A stretch of 57,264 bases of DNA from a virus. This document shows positions 6,623-14,540 of the stretch, in pieces. A program made the position numbers and the translations under genes. Where the stretch lies: positions 1-57,264 of the IMG/VR virus record IMGVR_UViG_3300037248_000259. One strand, given 5' to 3'. Within the stretch, counting starts at the first letter, position 1, and every line of letters starts with the position of its first letter. The notes under the pieces are model-generated. The model was not told the DNA's origin, made no database searches, and saw only the letters and a program-made list of their open reading frames with translations.

Positions 6623-6673
6623 CGCGTACGTCGTGTAGCCTCGTAAACCTATACCGTCGACAAGCCGTACCGA
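6623..6673 (+). repeat. 51-bp repeat, copy 1 (leader of the 70-aa gene)
   Basis: The sequence begins CGCGTACGTCGTGTAGCC and ends AAGCCGTACCGA. A second copy at 6905-6955 differs at only two positions. Copy 1 ends 15 bases before the start codon of the 70-residue gene and runs directly into its ribosome-binding site, so it acts as that gene's leader. It contains the palindromes CGTACG and GTCGAC and a TATACC box that could be a -10 element. Confidence 0.7.
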
Positions 6674-6688
6674 CAGGAGAGAACGAAA

Positions 6689-6901
6689 ATGGCAAAGCAC
6701 CACGACCTAATCAATCTTTTCCACACTTGCCGCAGTATGATAAGGGCCGAAAACAAATCGACAAACGTGAATCATGACGCGATGCTTCGCGCCGCAAAAG
6801 AATTTACTAAGAAATATCCGAGCTGCAGCGAAAACCGCGCTTATAAAGAACTGTCTCGGATGCGCGACAACGCTAGCTACATCCCCGCTTTCCCCGATTG
6901 A
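6689..6901 (+). CDS. Hypothetical early protein, 70 aa
   Basis: AGGAGAG is well spaced before the ATG. The protein (MAKHHDLINLFHTCRSMIRA onward) is helical and basic with several Cys. It is flanked on both sides by near-identical 51-bp repeats, which makes it look like a cassette. No family is recognised. Confidence 0.6.
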   Translation: MAKHHDLINLFHTCRSMIRAENKSTNVNHDAMLRAAKEFTKKYPSCSENRAYKELSRMRDNASYIPAFPD

Positions 6902-6904
6902 TTA

Positions 6905-6955
6905 CGCGTACGTCGTGTAGCCTCGTAAACCTATACCATCGACAAGTCGTACCGA
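6905..6955 (+). repeat. 51-bp repeat, copy 2 (orphan leader)
   Basis: This copy matches copy 1 at 49 of 51 positions and begins four bases after the 70-residue gene. It is followed by an AGGAG sequence but no reading frame, so it looks like the leader of a gene that has been lost. Confidence 0.7.
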
Positions 6956-6971
6956 TGACAAGGAGCCTTTA

Positions 6972-7012
6972 AATCCCACTTGACACGCCTACCAAGATAC
7001 GAGACAATACCG
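6972..7012 (+). promoter_or_regulatory. Repeated early promoter, copy A
   Basis: A 41-base block identical to 7364-7404 contains TTGACA (6980-6985), a 17-base spacer and GACAAT (four of six -10 matches). It is followed about 20 bases later by CCTACGGAGACAA, the ribosome-binding block of the gene at 7039. Confidence 0.6.
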
Positions 7013-7038
7013 CCTCGTTCTAACCTACGGAGACAACG

Positions 7039-7365
7039 ATGAACAAGCCCGACATGATACTTTGGTTAGATGATGCCCGTGGCGTCTATATTCTACGCGA
7101 TTTCGCCACCTCGTTTCAAAACCGTAACGAATCAGTCTCCGGAGTATCGGACGAAGACTGGGAAATCTTAGAAGCCGGTCCTGATCATGAGTGTTATTGG
7201 GATACATGGAGCGATGTGGAACAAAACGCTCAAGTAATCGACGAAAACGGCGTCAAATACCGCCTATACATGAACGGCGATTTATGGCTGGTTCCCGAGG
7301 GAATGGAATATAACGAAGAAACCGACTCGTTCGAATGGCCAAACGACGATCTCATAGACGACTAA
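7039..7365 (+). CDS. Very acidic early protein, 108 aa
   Basis: The protein opens MNKPDMILWLDDARGVYILR and contains SDEDWEILEAGPDHECYWDT, NGVKYRLYMNGDLWLVPEG and an acidic end (WPNDDLIDD). This series of motifs recurs in small early proteins of many proteobacterial phages, though without known function. Asp and Glu far outnumber basic residues, so a DNA-mimic or inhibitor role is conceivable; that is inference. It has its own repeated promoter and a GGAGACAA ribosome-binding site. Confidence 0.7.
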   Translation: MNKPDMILWLDDARGVYILRDFATSFQNRNESVSGVSDEDWEILEAGPDHECYWDTWSDVEQNAQVIDENGVKYRLYMNGDLWLVPEGMEYNEETDSFEWPNDDLIDD

Positions 7366-7404
7366 TCCCACTTGACACGCCTACCAAGATACGAGACAAT
7401 ACCG
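7364..7404 (+). promoter_or_regulatory. Repeated early promoter, copy B
   Basis: This is an exact second copy of the 41-base promoter block at 6972-7012. Its first two bases overlap the stop codon of the acidic-protein gene. The -35 TTGACA is at 7372-7377 and the -10 GACAAT at 7395-7400, 17 bases apart. Confidence 0.6.
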
Positions 7405-7432
7405 TCCCGTTCGAACCTACGGAGACAAAACC

Positions 7433-7729
7433 ATGGATTACGGTTTCATTCACGAAGGCCGCGTTTTTACTCCGAACGCAACACCGGCGATCGCCCCGGA
7501 CGCGCGCAACGCCGAAATCGAACAGCTCGAGCTCGCGCAATGGGCCGAGCAGCCGGAGCGTTTCCACTGCTACGTCGACCGGTCGAATCTCGTCACAACC
7601 TGGCGCGGGAAGCCGCTTGGCAAGATCGTCTCCGAGGGCATGGACGACGCGCAATGCGATCGGGCTGCAAATGAACTAGAAACTTATTACCGAATTCACA
7701 TCCAAGAATGTAACGATCAACCGGAGTAA
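7433..7729 (+). CDS. Conserved-type early protein, 98 aa
   Basis: The product begins MDYGFIHEGRVFTPNATP and continues with RNAEIEQLELAQWAEQPER and VTTWRGKPLGKIV. These motifs are familiar from small proteins in early regions of proteobacterial phages, with no known role. It has the GGAGACAA leader and its own copy of the repeated promoter. Confidence 0.7.
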   Translation: MDYGFIHEGRVFTPNATPAIAPDARNAEIEQLELAQWAEQPERFHCYVDRSNLVTTWRGKPLGKIVSEGMDDAQCDRAANELETYYRIHIQECNDQPE

Positions 7730-7734
7730 CCACC

Positions 7735-7929
7735 ATAAAATTCACGCTTGAAATCAAATGCGACAACGCGGCGTTCGAAGGACCGGGACTTGGCGAGGAA
7801 CTAAAACGTCTTCTTCGCTCAGTATCAACACACGTTGAGTCCTTTCATTCGCAAAAGGGCGCCGTATCTTCAAAGCCGCTTCGCGACAGCAATGGGAACG
7901 CCGTTGGATGGTGGAGGCTTACACAATGA
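7735..7929 (+). CDS. Conserved-type 64-aa protein apparently starting at ATA
   Basis: A reading frame with clear protein character (KFTLEIKCDNAAFEGPGL, then a helix LGEELKRLLRSVSTHVES and an ending RDSNGNAVGWWRLTQ) runs to a stop that overlaps the recombinase start by ATGA. It has no ATG, GTG or TTG codon anywhere, and an in-frame TAA lies eight codons upstream. The codon at the expected start is ATA, nine bases after GGAG, where related phage proteins begin MKFTL. An ATG-to-ATA change or use of a rare start explains this best. Confidence 0.6.
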   Translation: MKFTLEIKCDNAAFEGPGLGEELKRLLRSVSTHVESFHSQKGAVSSKPLRDSNGNAVGWWRLTQ

Positions 7930-8489
7930 AATACGGATACGCCCGCGTCTCGTCGCACGGCCAATCGCTAGACGAGCAAATCGCCAAACTACGCGCCGCG
8001 GGGTGCGAAATCATCCGCGCGGAGAAAGTTTCCGGTAAATCGCTGGAAAGCCGTGACGAACTCGAAACCCTGCTGCAGTTCGCCAGGAGCGGCGACGAAG
8101 TCTGGATCACCCGCATCGACCGCGCCGCCCGCTCCTTGCGCGACCTGCTATCGATCGTCGAGCGCCTGCGCGAGCGCGGAGCCGCGTTGCGCGCCACCGA
8201 CCAGGCGCTTGGCGACCCTGATACGCCAGCCGGCGCCGCCTTCCTGTCGATGCTCGGAGTCTTCGCGCAATTCGAGCGCGACCTGATCCTTGAGCGCCAA
8301 CGCGAAGGCATCGCTCGCGCCAAGCGCGAAGGCAAGATGAACGGGCGCCCGGGCCCGCGCGTCGAACGTGGGGCGGTCGCGCGTCTGCTTGCTGAACAAG
8401 TGCGGCCAGTCGACATCGCCAAGCGCCTGAAAATCGGCCGCGCCACCGTTTACCGGATCATCGATGAACTATCAGGGGCCGCAACATGA
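7926..8489 (+). CDS. Serine recombinase (resolvase/invertase family), 187 aa
   Basis: Starting at MKYGYARVSSHGQSLDEQ, the protein has the catalytic serine in the ARVSS motif (Ser9/10), the DRAARS segment with conserved Arg residues near 65-70, the FAQFERDLILERQREG helix, and a C-terminal HTH (RPVDIAKRLKIGRATVYRII). This is the standard layout of small resolvase/invertases of about 180-200 residues. It could invert or resolve phage DNA; no recombination site pair was found in the window. The start is chosen from the family's usual N-terminus and the ATGA overlap. Confidence 0.9.
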   Translation: MKYGYARVSSHGQSLDEQIAKLRAAGCEIIRAEKVSGKSLESRDELETLLQFARSGDEVWITRIDRAARSLRDLLSIVERLRERGAALRATDQALGDPDTPAGAAFLSMLGVFAQFERDLILERQREGIARAKREGKMNGRPGPRVERGAVARLLAEQVRPVDIAKRLKIGRATVYRIIDELSGAAT

Positions 8490-8519
8490 AAAATAAAATA
8501 AAAAACGTCTCAACCACCG

Positions 8520-9023
8520 TCACCTTTGGATAACCTTGGCTCGCGCCGCCCGTTCGCCGGGCGGCGCCGGCCTGTCTGCTCGCTCCCGCTCCTTGACCGG
8601 TGAAAAATCAGGCGCGGCGACGCCCTTTTTTGCCAACGCCGCCGCACGTACCCGCGCTCCGCCGTTATGCGCTGCGATCTTAAGTTGGCGTCGAGATGTC
8701 ACCCTAAAATTAAAATACTCGTCGAGATAAGGCTTGATGTCTCGAAAAAGCTCCATAATGTCAATGCGGTGCATTCGCCACGTCGTTCCGTGCGCCCGAC
8801 AAATCGAAAATAACTCGCTAGAACTAATCGGTAAATCTCGACATTCTGTGAGCCAATAGTGTTCAACAATACTCCAAAGCATGCCGCGCCCCGCCGCCGG
8901 AAGCGCTCTGTAAATCGGATGCTCAACTATAGGCTGAATCGGTATCGGGTACACAACCCTGCGCTGCTTTTTCATATCCGCGAAAAGCCGCCCTGCCGTC
9001 CCCTTGTCAAGGCCAGGGATCAT
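8520..9023 (-). CDS. DUF1376-like protein, possible replication accessory or regulator
   Basis: This isolated minus-strand gene converges on the recombinase. The segment YRALPAAGRGMLWSIVEHYW, then LPISSSELFSICRAHGTTW, resembles the DUF1376 domain found at the N-terminus of many phage replication initiator proteins. The C-terminal part is basic and low-complexity (RERADRPAPPGERAARAK). The start is uncertain: MIPGLDKG at 9023 is used here, while a GTG at 9125 beside GAGGA would add 34 residues. A CGCCGCCCG/CGGGCGGCG hairpin at 8544-8566 lies within its 3' end. Confidence 0.6.
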   Translation of the reverse strand: MIPGLDKGTAGRLFADMKKQRRVVYPIPIQPIVEHPIYRALPAAGRGMLWSIVEHYWLTECRDLPISSSELFSICRAHGTTWRMHRIDIMELFRDIKPYLDEYFNFRVTSRRQLKIAAHNGGARVRAAALAKKGVAAPDFSPVKERERADRPAPPGERAARAKVIQR

Positions 9024-9125
9024 TAACCGACGCTGATGTCCACCTTCAATCCGATCCGCCCCGAGGTCGATCCGTCGTGTTGACGTCCACCGCGACTTGA
9101 CAAACCGTCGCTTCGTCGCTATCAC

Positions 9126-9281
9126 TCCTCAGACCGGTACTCTACCGAGATACGACGCAACTCGAAACGAAACAGTACCCTATAGTCCGCTGTTCGCCTC
9201 TTTGTTTTATTCAGGGCACCCTTAAGGGGGTCCCTAATAAAGTGACGGAACCCGAAGTCGCGCGCGCGAGGAGATTTCCCG
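9126..9281. other. Divergent intergenic region with a CCCTTAAGGG palindrome
   Basis: This stretch separates the leftward DUF1376-like gene from the rightward replication block. The 10-base palindrome CCCTTAAGGG (9219-9228) could be an operator. AGGAG near its end is the ribosome-binding site of the next gene. No clear promoter was recognised in it. Confidence 0.35.
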
Positions 9282-10022
9282 ATGTACTCTAAGACCTGGC
9301 CGAGACTGGTGGATAACGGCGCCGCGCCGGAAAATGCGATATGGATGCGGTCGCGAAAATGGGTTGGGCGCGTGAATTTTTTTCGAAGCTCGGCTGTAGG
9401 ACTTAGCGTAAACGAGGCGCAGTGCGCTCGGCTCGAGAATTTACGGCGGCTGATCGGCTGGTGGGAAAAGGATGTTTACCGCGACGTTCTCGCCGCAGCG
9501 TTAAAATGGCCGCGGATGCGGCGCGAGAAAACCAATAAAAAAGGTAAAGTCAGCGTCAGGACGGCGATGTCGTGGCCGGATGACTTCTCGCGCAACGTGC
9601 TTGCCGTGGTCAACATGAGCATCGCTCGCGAATGGGAAAAACGCGACGACGGGCCGCCGGCGTTTCTGGCTCCGATCCAGCCGGGCGGGTGGGAATGGAC
9701 GGCGCTGACGCGCTCGCTGACGCGCGAGCTCGGCGAATTCGAGCGCCAGGTGAAGAACGGTCAGACGCCGACCCGATCGCTATCGGCGATTACCACCGTC
9801 CGGCTCGGGGGCGGGATTTTGTACGGGGCGCCGCTTACGCAAGAAAAAGACTTCCTGGAGATCGAAGGACTTGGGCGCGTTTACGTCCCCGACGCGCCTG
9901 AGAGCGTCGAACTCGCGTGGTACTGCGAAGTTGCGTTGATCCGGCGCACCTGGATGATTCGTTTCGTGTTCACTTCGGAAAAACGGGTTCCCGCAACCTT
10001 TTCAGTGTCGAGGGTGAAATGA
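9282..10022 (+). CDS. Hypothetical protein opening the replication block, 246 aa
   Basis: AGGAG precedes the ATG by eight bases. The protein is Trp- and Arg-rich (YSKTWPRLVDNGAAPE; LRRLIGWWEKDVYRDVLAA; WPRMRREKTNKKGK) and seems to be a single mixed alpha/beta domain with no recognised motif. It overlaps the next gene by ATGA, so it is co-translated with the AT-hook protein and probably serves early DNA metabolism. Confidence 0.6.
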   Translation: MYSKTWPRLVDNGAAPENAIWMRSRKWVGRVNFFRSSAVGLSVNEAQCARLENLRRLIGWWEKDVYRDVLAAALKWPRMRREKTNKKGKVSVRTAMSWPDDFSRNVLAVVNMSIAREWEKRDDGPPAFLAPIQPGGWEWTALTRSLTRELGEFERQVKNGQTPTRSLSAITTVRLGGGILYGAPLTQEKDFLEIEGLGRVYVPDAPESVELAWYCEVALIRRTWMIRFVFTSEKRVPATFSVSRVK

Positions 10023-10450
10023 CTACGAAAACCGACCAGCTGACCGCCATGCTGACTTGTGAGATTTTGAACACGCTGCACCGCTACGGGCGGGCGGCGC
10101 GCGAGCTTGGTTGCGAGCTCGGACGCGCACTTAGGCCTGGGAAGCGCAGCGAGCTTCCGGCGCTGCTCGAGGCGCTGGGCGGGACGGTCGAGACCGAGGC
10201 TGCCTTGATCGCCAAGCTGGTCGAGGCTGAAAGCACGGGACAGGAACTGATCAAGCCGAAACGCGGCCGGCCGCCGACGCAGGCCGACGCCGCGCTGCTG
10301 TACGGCCTCGTGAAAGACTTGCACGCCGTCTGGCGAGGGCGCGAAATCATTCCCTCGCCCGCCTACCTGGGGCAGATCGACAGCCGGGTGGCGGTCGCCG
10401 ACGACCTGATGGCGGCGCTGCGGGGCGAAACGATCGGTCAACGACGCTGA
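10019..10450 (+). CDS. AT-hook-like DNA-binding protein, 143 aa
   Basis: Starting at MTTKTDQLTAMLTCEILNTL, the protein is helical and contains KPKRGRPPTQ at residues about 80-90, the core (R/K)GRP of an AT-hook that inserts into the minor groove. The final third (DDLMAALRGETIGQRR) is acidic then basic. It is coupled to the preceding gene by ATGA. A role in DNA organisation or initiation is inferred. Confidence 0.55.
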   Translation: MTTKTDQLTAMLTCEILNTLHRYGRAARELGCELGRALRPGKRSELPALLEALGGTVETEAALIAKLVEAESTGQELIKPKRGRPPTQADAALLYGLVKDLHAVWRGREIIPSPAYLGQIDSRVAVADDLMAALRGETIGQRR

Positions 10451-10483
10451 CCCTTGCGTGACGAAAATACGACACCACTACCG

Positions 10484-10504
10484 GCAGCGGCTTGACGCCG
10501 CTGC
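10484..10504 (+). other. RNA hairpin in the leader of the primase gene
   Basis: GCAGCGGC and GCCGCTGC form a perfect 8-bp stem with the loop TTGAC. No T-run follows, so it is not a simple terminator. It stands about 45 bases before a short leader ORF with a perfect ribosome-binding site and may regulate its transcript. Confidence 0.45.
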
Positions 10505-10547
10505 GATTGCGAGCGTCAAATCGACCTTCCCGCCAGGAGGAAATCTC

Positions 10548-10628
10548 ATGCTCGAATTCCGTTTTGCGCTTTTGAGCTCCGTTTCCTTCCGCGCGCTTAC
10601 CTTCGCCCGCTGGCCGCTTTACGCCTAG
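10548..10628 (+). CDS. 26-aa leader peptide upstream of the primase
   Basis: A perfect AGGAGG site is spaced correctly before the ATG. The peptide (MLEFRFALLSSVSFRALTF onward, then ARWPLYA) is hydrophobic and basic. Its stop lies seven bases before the GTG of the primase gene, which has no good ribosome-binding site of its own, so the primase is probably translated by re-initiation after this peptide. Confidence 0.5.
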   Translation: MLEFRFALLSSVSFRALTFARWPLYA

Positions 10629-10635
10629 CCGCGCC

Positions 10636-12534
10636 GTGGTCCCCTTATCCGAGACTGAAACATTGTTCGCCTGGGCGCTCGGCGAGCGGCTGGCGCTGTT
10701 TCCGATTCCAGCCAATCGCAAGCGCCCGCAAGGCATCGTCCGCTCGCACGCCGAGGACTGGTCGAAGGATCGCGACCAGTGGCGGCGCTGGCGCGACGGG
10801 ACGAAGGGCTGCAACTTTGGAATTCCGGCCGGCGCGTCGGGACTGATCTTTGTGGACGTCGACGTCGATTCCGAAGGCCGCCCCTGGCTCGCCGATTATG
10901 TCAATTGGGACAGTAGTGCTGACCGATCGGCCTGCGTGCATACGCCGAGCGGCGGCCTGCACTTCTATTACCGAGCCGACGACGCCGCTAATTTACGCCA
11001 GCCGGATATTTTGCGCCGCCGCATCAACGTGCGCGCCGGCCGCGGCTACGTGCTGGCGCCCGGCTGCCGCACGCTCAACGCCGTCGACGACCAGGCGTCC
11101 GACGGCTGCTATGCGGCGGAAGCGGCCTTCCGGCTGATCCCGCCGGCCACCGCCAAGCTGCTTACGCATTGCGCCGGCGTGATTGACCGGCCGCGGGTCG
11201 ATCACGCTCCCGGCAAGCTCGACGGCGACGGCCTGCCGGCCGATCCGGTGGCGCGCCTGGAGGCCGAGACGCGCGAGCGGGCGATCCTCGAGCGGCTGCG
11301 CGGCGCGGGACGCGGCGAGCGCAACAACCGCCTCAACGAGGCGGCGTTCGCGCTTGGCGGGCTGGTTTCCCGCGGCCTGCTCGAACTTGGCCGCGCCGAG
11401 GCGGCGTTGCGCGCCGAGGGCGAAGCCTTGGGCCTGCCGCGCGAAGAAGTTCGCGACACGGTGCGCTCTGGTCTGCGCGCCGGCCCGCGCGCCGAGGAGC
11501 CGCGCAGCGCCCTGGGGGCCCTGTTCGCCACCGCCGCGCCGATTAAGGCGTTTCCTGAAAAACCCTCGCCAGCGGCTCCCGCCGACGGTTTTACGGCCGT
11601 TCCCGAGCCGATCGTCGAGCGGTTGCTGCTCGAGGGGGCGGTGACGACGCTTTCCGGCGCGTCGGGCTCCGGCAAGACGACGCTGGCAGCCTCGCTGGTG
11701 GCGGCGTCATGCGCTGACTGCTGGGATTTCAATCTCGGCTTCGCTCCGAACATGAGCAACGTCGGGATACGACCGGCCGCCTGGCTGTTCGTCAGTTACG
11801 AGGGCGGCCAGCACATCGCCCGCTCGACGGCGGCCTGGCACGCCGGGACAGGACTACGTCCTGTCCGCTCGGAGCGCTGCGAGATGCTATGGCCGCGCTC
11901 GGGTCCGCTGGTCGCCTCGCACAAGCGCGAGGTCGTCATCGACGAGCGGCAGGTCAAGGAACTGACGGCGCGGCTCGAGATTCTGCGCAAGCTCGGCCTG
12001 CCGATCGCCGTCGTCATCGACAACGCCACCGCGGCGGTCGAGGACGCCACTGACAACGTCCAGGTCAGCGTCTTCATGCGCGCCATGAAATCGCTGGCCG
12101 AGCAGGGCTGCTCGGTGCTGATCCTGGCGCATCCGCCGAAAGCCCGCACGTCGACGGTTTACGGCTCGCATATCTTTCTGGCGCTGGCCGATATCGTCGG
12201 CGACATCAGCCTGCTGCGGCGCGACGTCGACGGCGGCTGGCTGCAGTGGGTTTCGTTCGAAAAGCATCGCGACGCGCCGAACGGCAAGTGCCTCGAATTG
12301 CGTTCGCGGCGACTGAGCTACCCGATCATCGAGCTTCCGGAAAATTGGGGCCACGGCAATTCGCAGATGCGTCAGCGCCAGATCGAGGATTTGCATATTC
12401 CGTATATCTACTCGATTCGCGTCCGCGCCGGAACTGATCGCGAAAACGCCGTCGCCGGCGTCGAGCGCGCGAGCGAAGTTTCGCCAAAAGAAGTGCAAAA
12501 CTTTAGCGTCAAAAAAGATGGAGAACAAAAATGA
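10636..12534 (+). CDS. Bifunctional primase-polymerase with RepA-type AAA ATPase, 632 aa
   Basis: The N-terminal 200 residues are a prim-pol domain: FVDVDVDSEG near residues 72-80 gives the catalytic DxD, and TPSGGLHFYY is the conserved His-containing strand. After a linker, a RecA-like ATPase follows with Walker A SGASGSGKTTLA near residue 340, then VAVVIDNATAAVEDATDN and the motif LILAHPPK, as in RepA-type hexameric helicases. The protein probably primes phage replication and unwinds the fork. The GTG start is uncertain, and translation may depend on the preceding leader peptide. It overlaps the next small gene by ATGA. Confidence 0.85.
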   Translation: MVPLSETETLFAWALGERLALFPIPANRKRPQGIVRSHAEDWSKDRDQWRRWRDGTKGCNFGIPAGASGLIFVDVDVDSEGRPWLADYVNWDSSADRSACVHTPSGGLHFYYRADDAANLRQPDILRRRINVRAGRGYVLAPGCRTLNAVDDQASDGCYAAEAAFRLIPPATAKLLTHCAGVIDRPRVDHAPGKLDGDGLPADPVARLEAETRERAILERLRGAGRGERNNRLNEAAFALGGLVSRGLLELGRAEAALRAEGEALGLPREEVRDTVRSGLRAGPRAEEPRSALGALFATAAPIKAFPEKPSPAAPADGFTAVPEPIVERLLLEGAVTTLSGASGSGKTTLAASLVAASCADCWDFNLGFAPNMSNVGIRPAAWLFVSYEGGQHIARSTAAWHAGTGLRPVRSERCEMLWPRSGPLVASHKREVVIDERQVKELTARLEILRKLGLPIAVVIDNATAAVEDATDNVQVSVFMRAMKSLAEQGCSVLILAHPPKARTSTVYGSHIFLALADIVGDISLLRRDVDGGWLQWVSFEKHRDAPNGKCLELRSRRLSYPIIELPENWGHGNSQMRQRQIEDLHIPYIYSIRVRAGTDRENAVAGVERASEVSPKEVQNFSVKKDGEQK

Positions 12535-12683
12535 TAAAAAGACCATCTCTTGATGTGCAAATGCTTGATCTGATTCGCATCATGAACGAAGACGAGCCGA
12601 TGCTTCCAGAACAGCTCAAACGCGCCGTCATAGCGACGCGGCAAATGGATCAGCGTCGCGCGAAACGTCAACGAAAAAAATAA
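12531..12683 (+). CDS. Small basic helical protein, 50 aa
   Basis: The ATG overlaps the stop of the primase gene, with GGAG seven bases before it. The product (MIKRPSLDVQMLDLIRIMNE onward) has a helical body and a very basic tail (DQRRAKRQRKK). The tail suggests nucleic-acid binding. It fills the gap between primase and helicase exactly, ending one base before the helicase ATG. Confidence 0.65.
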   Translation: MIKRPSLDVQMLDLIRIMNEDEPMLPEQLKRAVIATRQMDQRRAKRQRKK

Positions 12684-12684
12684 A

Positions 12685-14343
12685 ATGCCTCTCCTCCGCT
12701 ATCACGACGGCGCGTTTTTCGCGACCGGCCTCTCGACCGACGCGATTCGCGCCGTCATGTCGTTGCAATGGCGCTCGCATCCCGATTCGACCTACGCTAA
12801 TCCGCTTTGGATGACGCGCTCGCCGTATCTGGCGGCGCCGTTCTGGGATTGGGTCGGCGACGAGGCGACCCGCCAGGCGCTCGGGCCGTTCGCCTGGAAC
12901 TACCAGACTTCGTTCGCCAAGTTTCCGATCGCCGGGACCGGCGTCGATTCGATCCGCCTGCCGGTCGACGAAACTCCATATCCGTTCCAGATCGCCGGCG
13001 TGCAGCGCGGGTTGTTGCGCGACCGGCTGCTGATCGCCGACCAGCCGGGCTGTGGAAAAACGGTAGAAGCGCTCGGCGTCGCCAATATGACGCGACCGCG
13101 GCGCACCGTCATCGCCTGCCCGACGTTCCTGACCGAAAATTGGGCCAACGAATGCGAGCGCTGGCTGGTCGATCCGCAGCCGATCACCATTCTGGACCGC
13201 GCTAAAAAATCACTCGGCGAGCGCGGCATCGTCATCGTTCCTTATTCGCGCGGCCACACGTTTCACGCGCAGCTCGCCGCCGGCCCGCCGATCGACCTGC
13301 TGATCATGGACGAACTGCATCTATTAAAATCCGGATCGGCGCGCCGCACCGCCCCCTGGCTGGGCGGAAACGGCCTCGCGCGCGCGGCCAAGCGGGCGAT
13401 CGGCCTGACCGGCACGCCGACGCCGAATCATCCCGGCGAACTCTACGGCCCGCTATCGGTGCTGGCGCCGGAGCTGGTGCGCGGCGTCAGCGCCGCGCAA
13501 TTCGCTGATATCTATTGCGCCACGACTGAATTCAAGAAAAAGGTCACGCTCAAAAGCGGACGCGATAAGCAAATTGAAATCAAGAAGATAGAGAGCAAGA
13601 ACGAGCTCGTATTGAACGCCGAGCTGCGCGCTTCCGGCGTCATGGTGCGCCGGCTCAAGAACGACGTGCTCGAGCAGCTGCCGCCGAAGAACGTCTATTT
13701 CGTGCACATGACGCCCACTGCGGAAATCGACGCGCTGGTGCGCGAGGAGGCCGATCTTTACCAGCAATTGGAAATGCGGATCGTCACGTCGACGGAATTG
13801 ATTGCGCTCAAAGGCCACATCGCCAGCGTGCGGGCGCGGCTCGGTCTCTTGAAAGCTCCGAAGATCGCCGAGTATGTGCAATCGATCTTTGACGCTGGCG
13901 AGGACCGTGTCGTGCTGTTCATGCTGCATCTGGCGGCGATCGACGCCGTGGCGCGGCATTTTGCGGCGGGCGACGTCGTGGTGCATCCGCTGACCGGCGC
14001 CGAATCGCCGCTGACGCGCCAGAATCGGGTCGCCGACTTTCAAAAGCCGGGCGGTCGCAAGCTGGCGATCGGCCAGATTCGGGCCGCCGGGCTCGGCTTG
14101 ACGATGACTGCGGCGCGCTGGGGCGTGCTGGGCGAAATCTCGTGGACGTGGGATGACAACAGCCAGGCGATCGACCGTCTCCACAGAGTGACGCAAACGA
14201 GACAGGTAGAGGCGCCCGTACTCACGTTTCCTCATGCGGTTGAACAACGCGTCGTCCGAGCTAACGCCAGAAAGGCGCTTTCGTCGCGAAATGTTTTGGA
14301 TATTAATCTTCAGCGAATGATTAACAACGGGGCGGCGGCTTAA
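12685..14343 (+). CDS. SNF2/SF2-type DNA helicase, 552 aa
   Basis: An N-terminal domain of about 110 residues precedes the ATPase. Walker A is DQPGCGKT (residues 119-126), motif II is MDELH (about 208-212), and motif III-like LTGTPTPNHPGELY follows. The second RecA domain ends with NSQAIDRLHRVTQTRQ (motif VI). It is in the family of short SNF2-like helicases that sit next to DUF2800, DUF2815 and family A polymerase genes in many phages. It probably remodels or unwinds DNA during replication or recombination. Confidence 0.85.
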   Translation: MPLLRYHDGAFFATGLSTDAIRAVMSLQWRSHPDSTYANPLWMTRSPYLAAPFWDWVGDEATRQALGPFAWNYQTSFAKFPIAGTGVDSIRLPVDETPYPFQIAGVQRGLLRDRLLIADQPGCGKTVEALGVANMTRPRRTVIACPTFLTENWANECERWLVDPQPITILDRAKKSLGERGIVIVPYSRGHTFHAQLAAGPPIDLLIMDELHLLKSGSARRTAPWLGGNGLARAAKRAIGLTGTPTPNHPGELYGPLSVLAPELVRGVSAAQFADIYCATTEFKKKVTLKSGRDKQIEIKKIESKNELVLNAELRASGVMVRRLKNDVLEQLPPKNVYFVHMTPTAEIDALVREEADLYQQLEMRIVTSTELIALKGHIASVRARLGLLKAPKIAEYVQSIFDAGEDRVVLFMLHLAAIDAVARHFAAGDVVVHPLTGAESPLTRQNRVADFQKPGGRKLAIGQIRAAGLGLTMTAARWGVLGEISWTWDDNSQAIDRLHRVTQTRQVEAPVLTFPHAVEQRVVRANARKALSSRNVLDINLQRMINNGAAA

Positions 14344-14540
14344 AATGGTAGCGGGAATTTACAAAATAGCCATTCATCGTTCCGATTACGATATCTAGCG
14401 CGCTGTGTTAGAATGTCAGAAATCGCTACCGCCACCCAGACCCGTAAACAGCTCGAACGCCAACGAGAACAAAATAACTGTTGACGTCAACCTATCTCGC
14501 ATGCTACTCGATGCGGCGGAATAGCCGAGACCGATTCGCG

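Noticed and set aside
8486-8533. A 15-codon frame overlapping the recombinase stop by ATGA
   Set aside because: The overlap fits the operon style, but the peptide is Lys/Asn-rich and there is no other support.
8544-8566. Strong GC hairpin at the convergent gene ends as a terminator
   Set aside because: It has a nine-base stem but no T-run on either strand and lies within the coding region of the minus-strand gene.
14345-14398. Start of a GIY-YIG-like peptide (MVAGIYKI) of 17 codons
   Set aside because: The frame closes at once and no later YIG motif is found in any frame, so a nuclease fragment cannot be supported.
14413-14484. A 23-codon plus-strand frame (MSEIATATQT onward)
   Set aside because: No ribosome-binding site, very short, and its end lies just before the better supported next gene.
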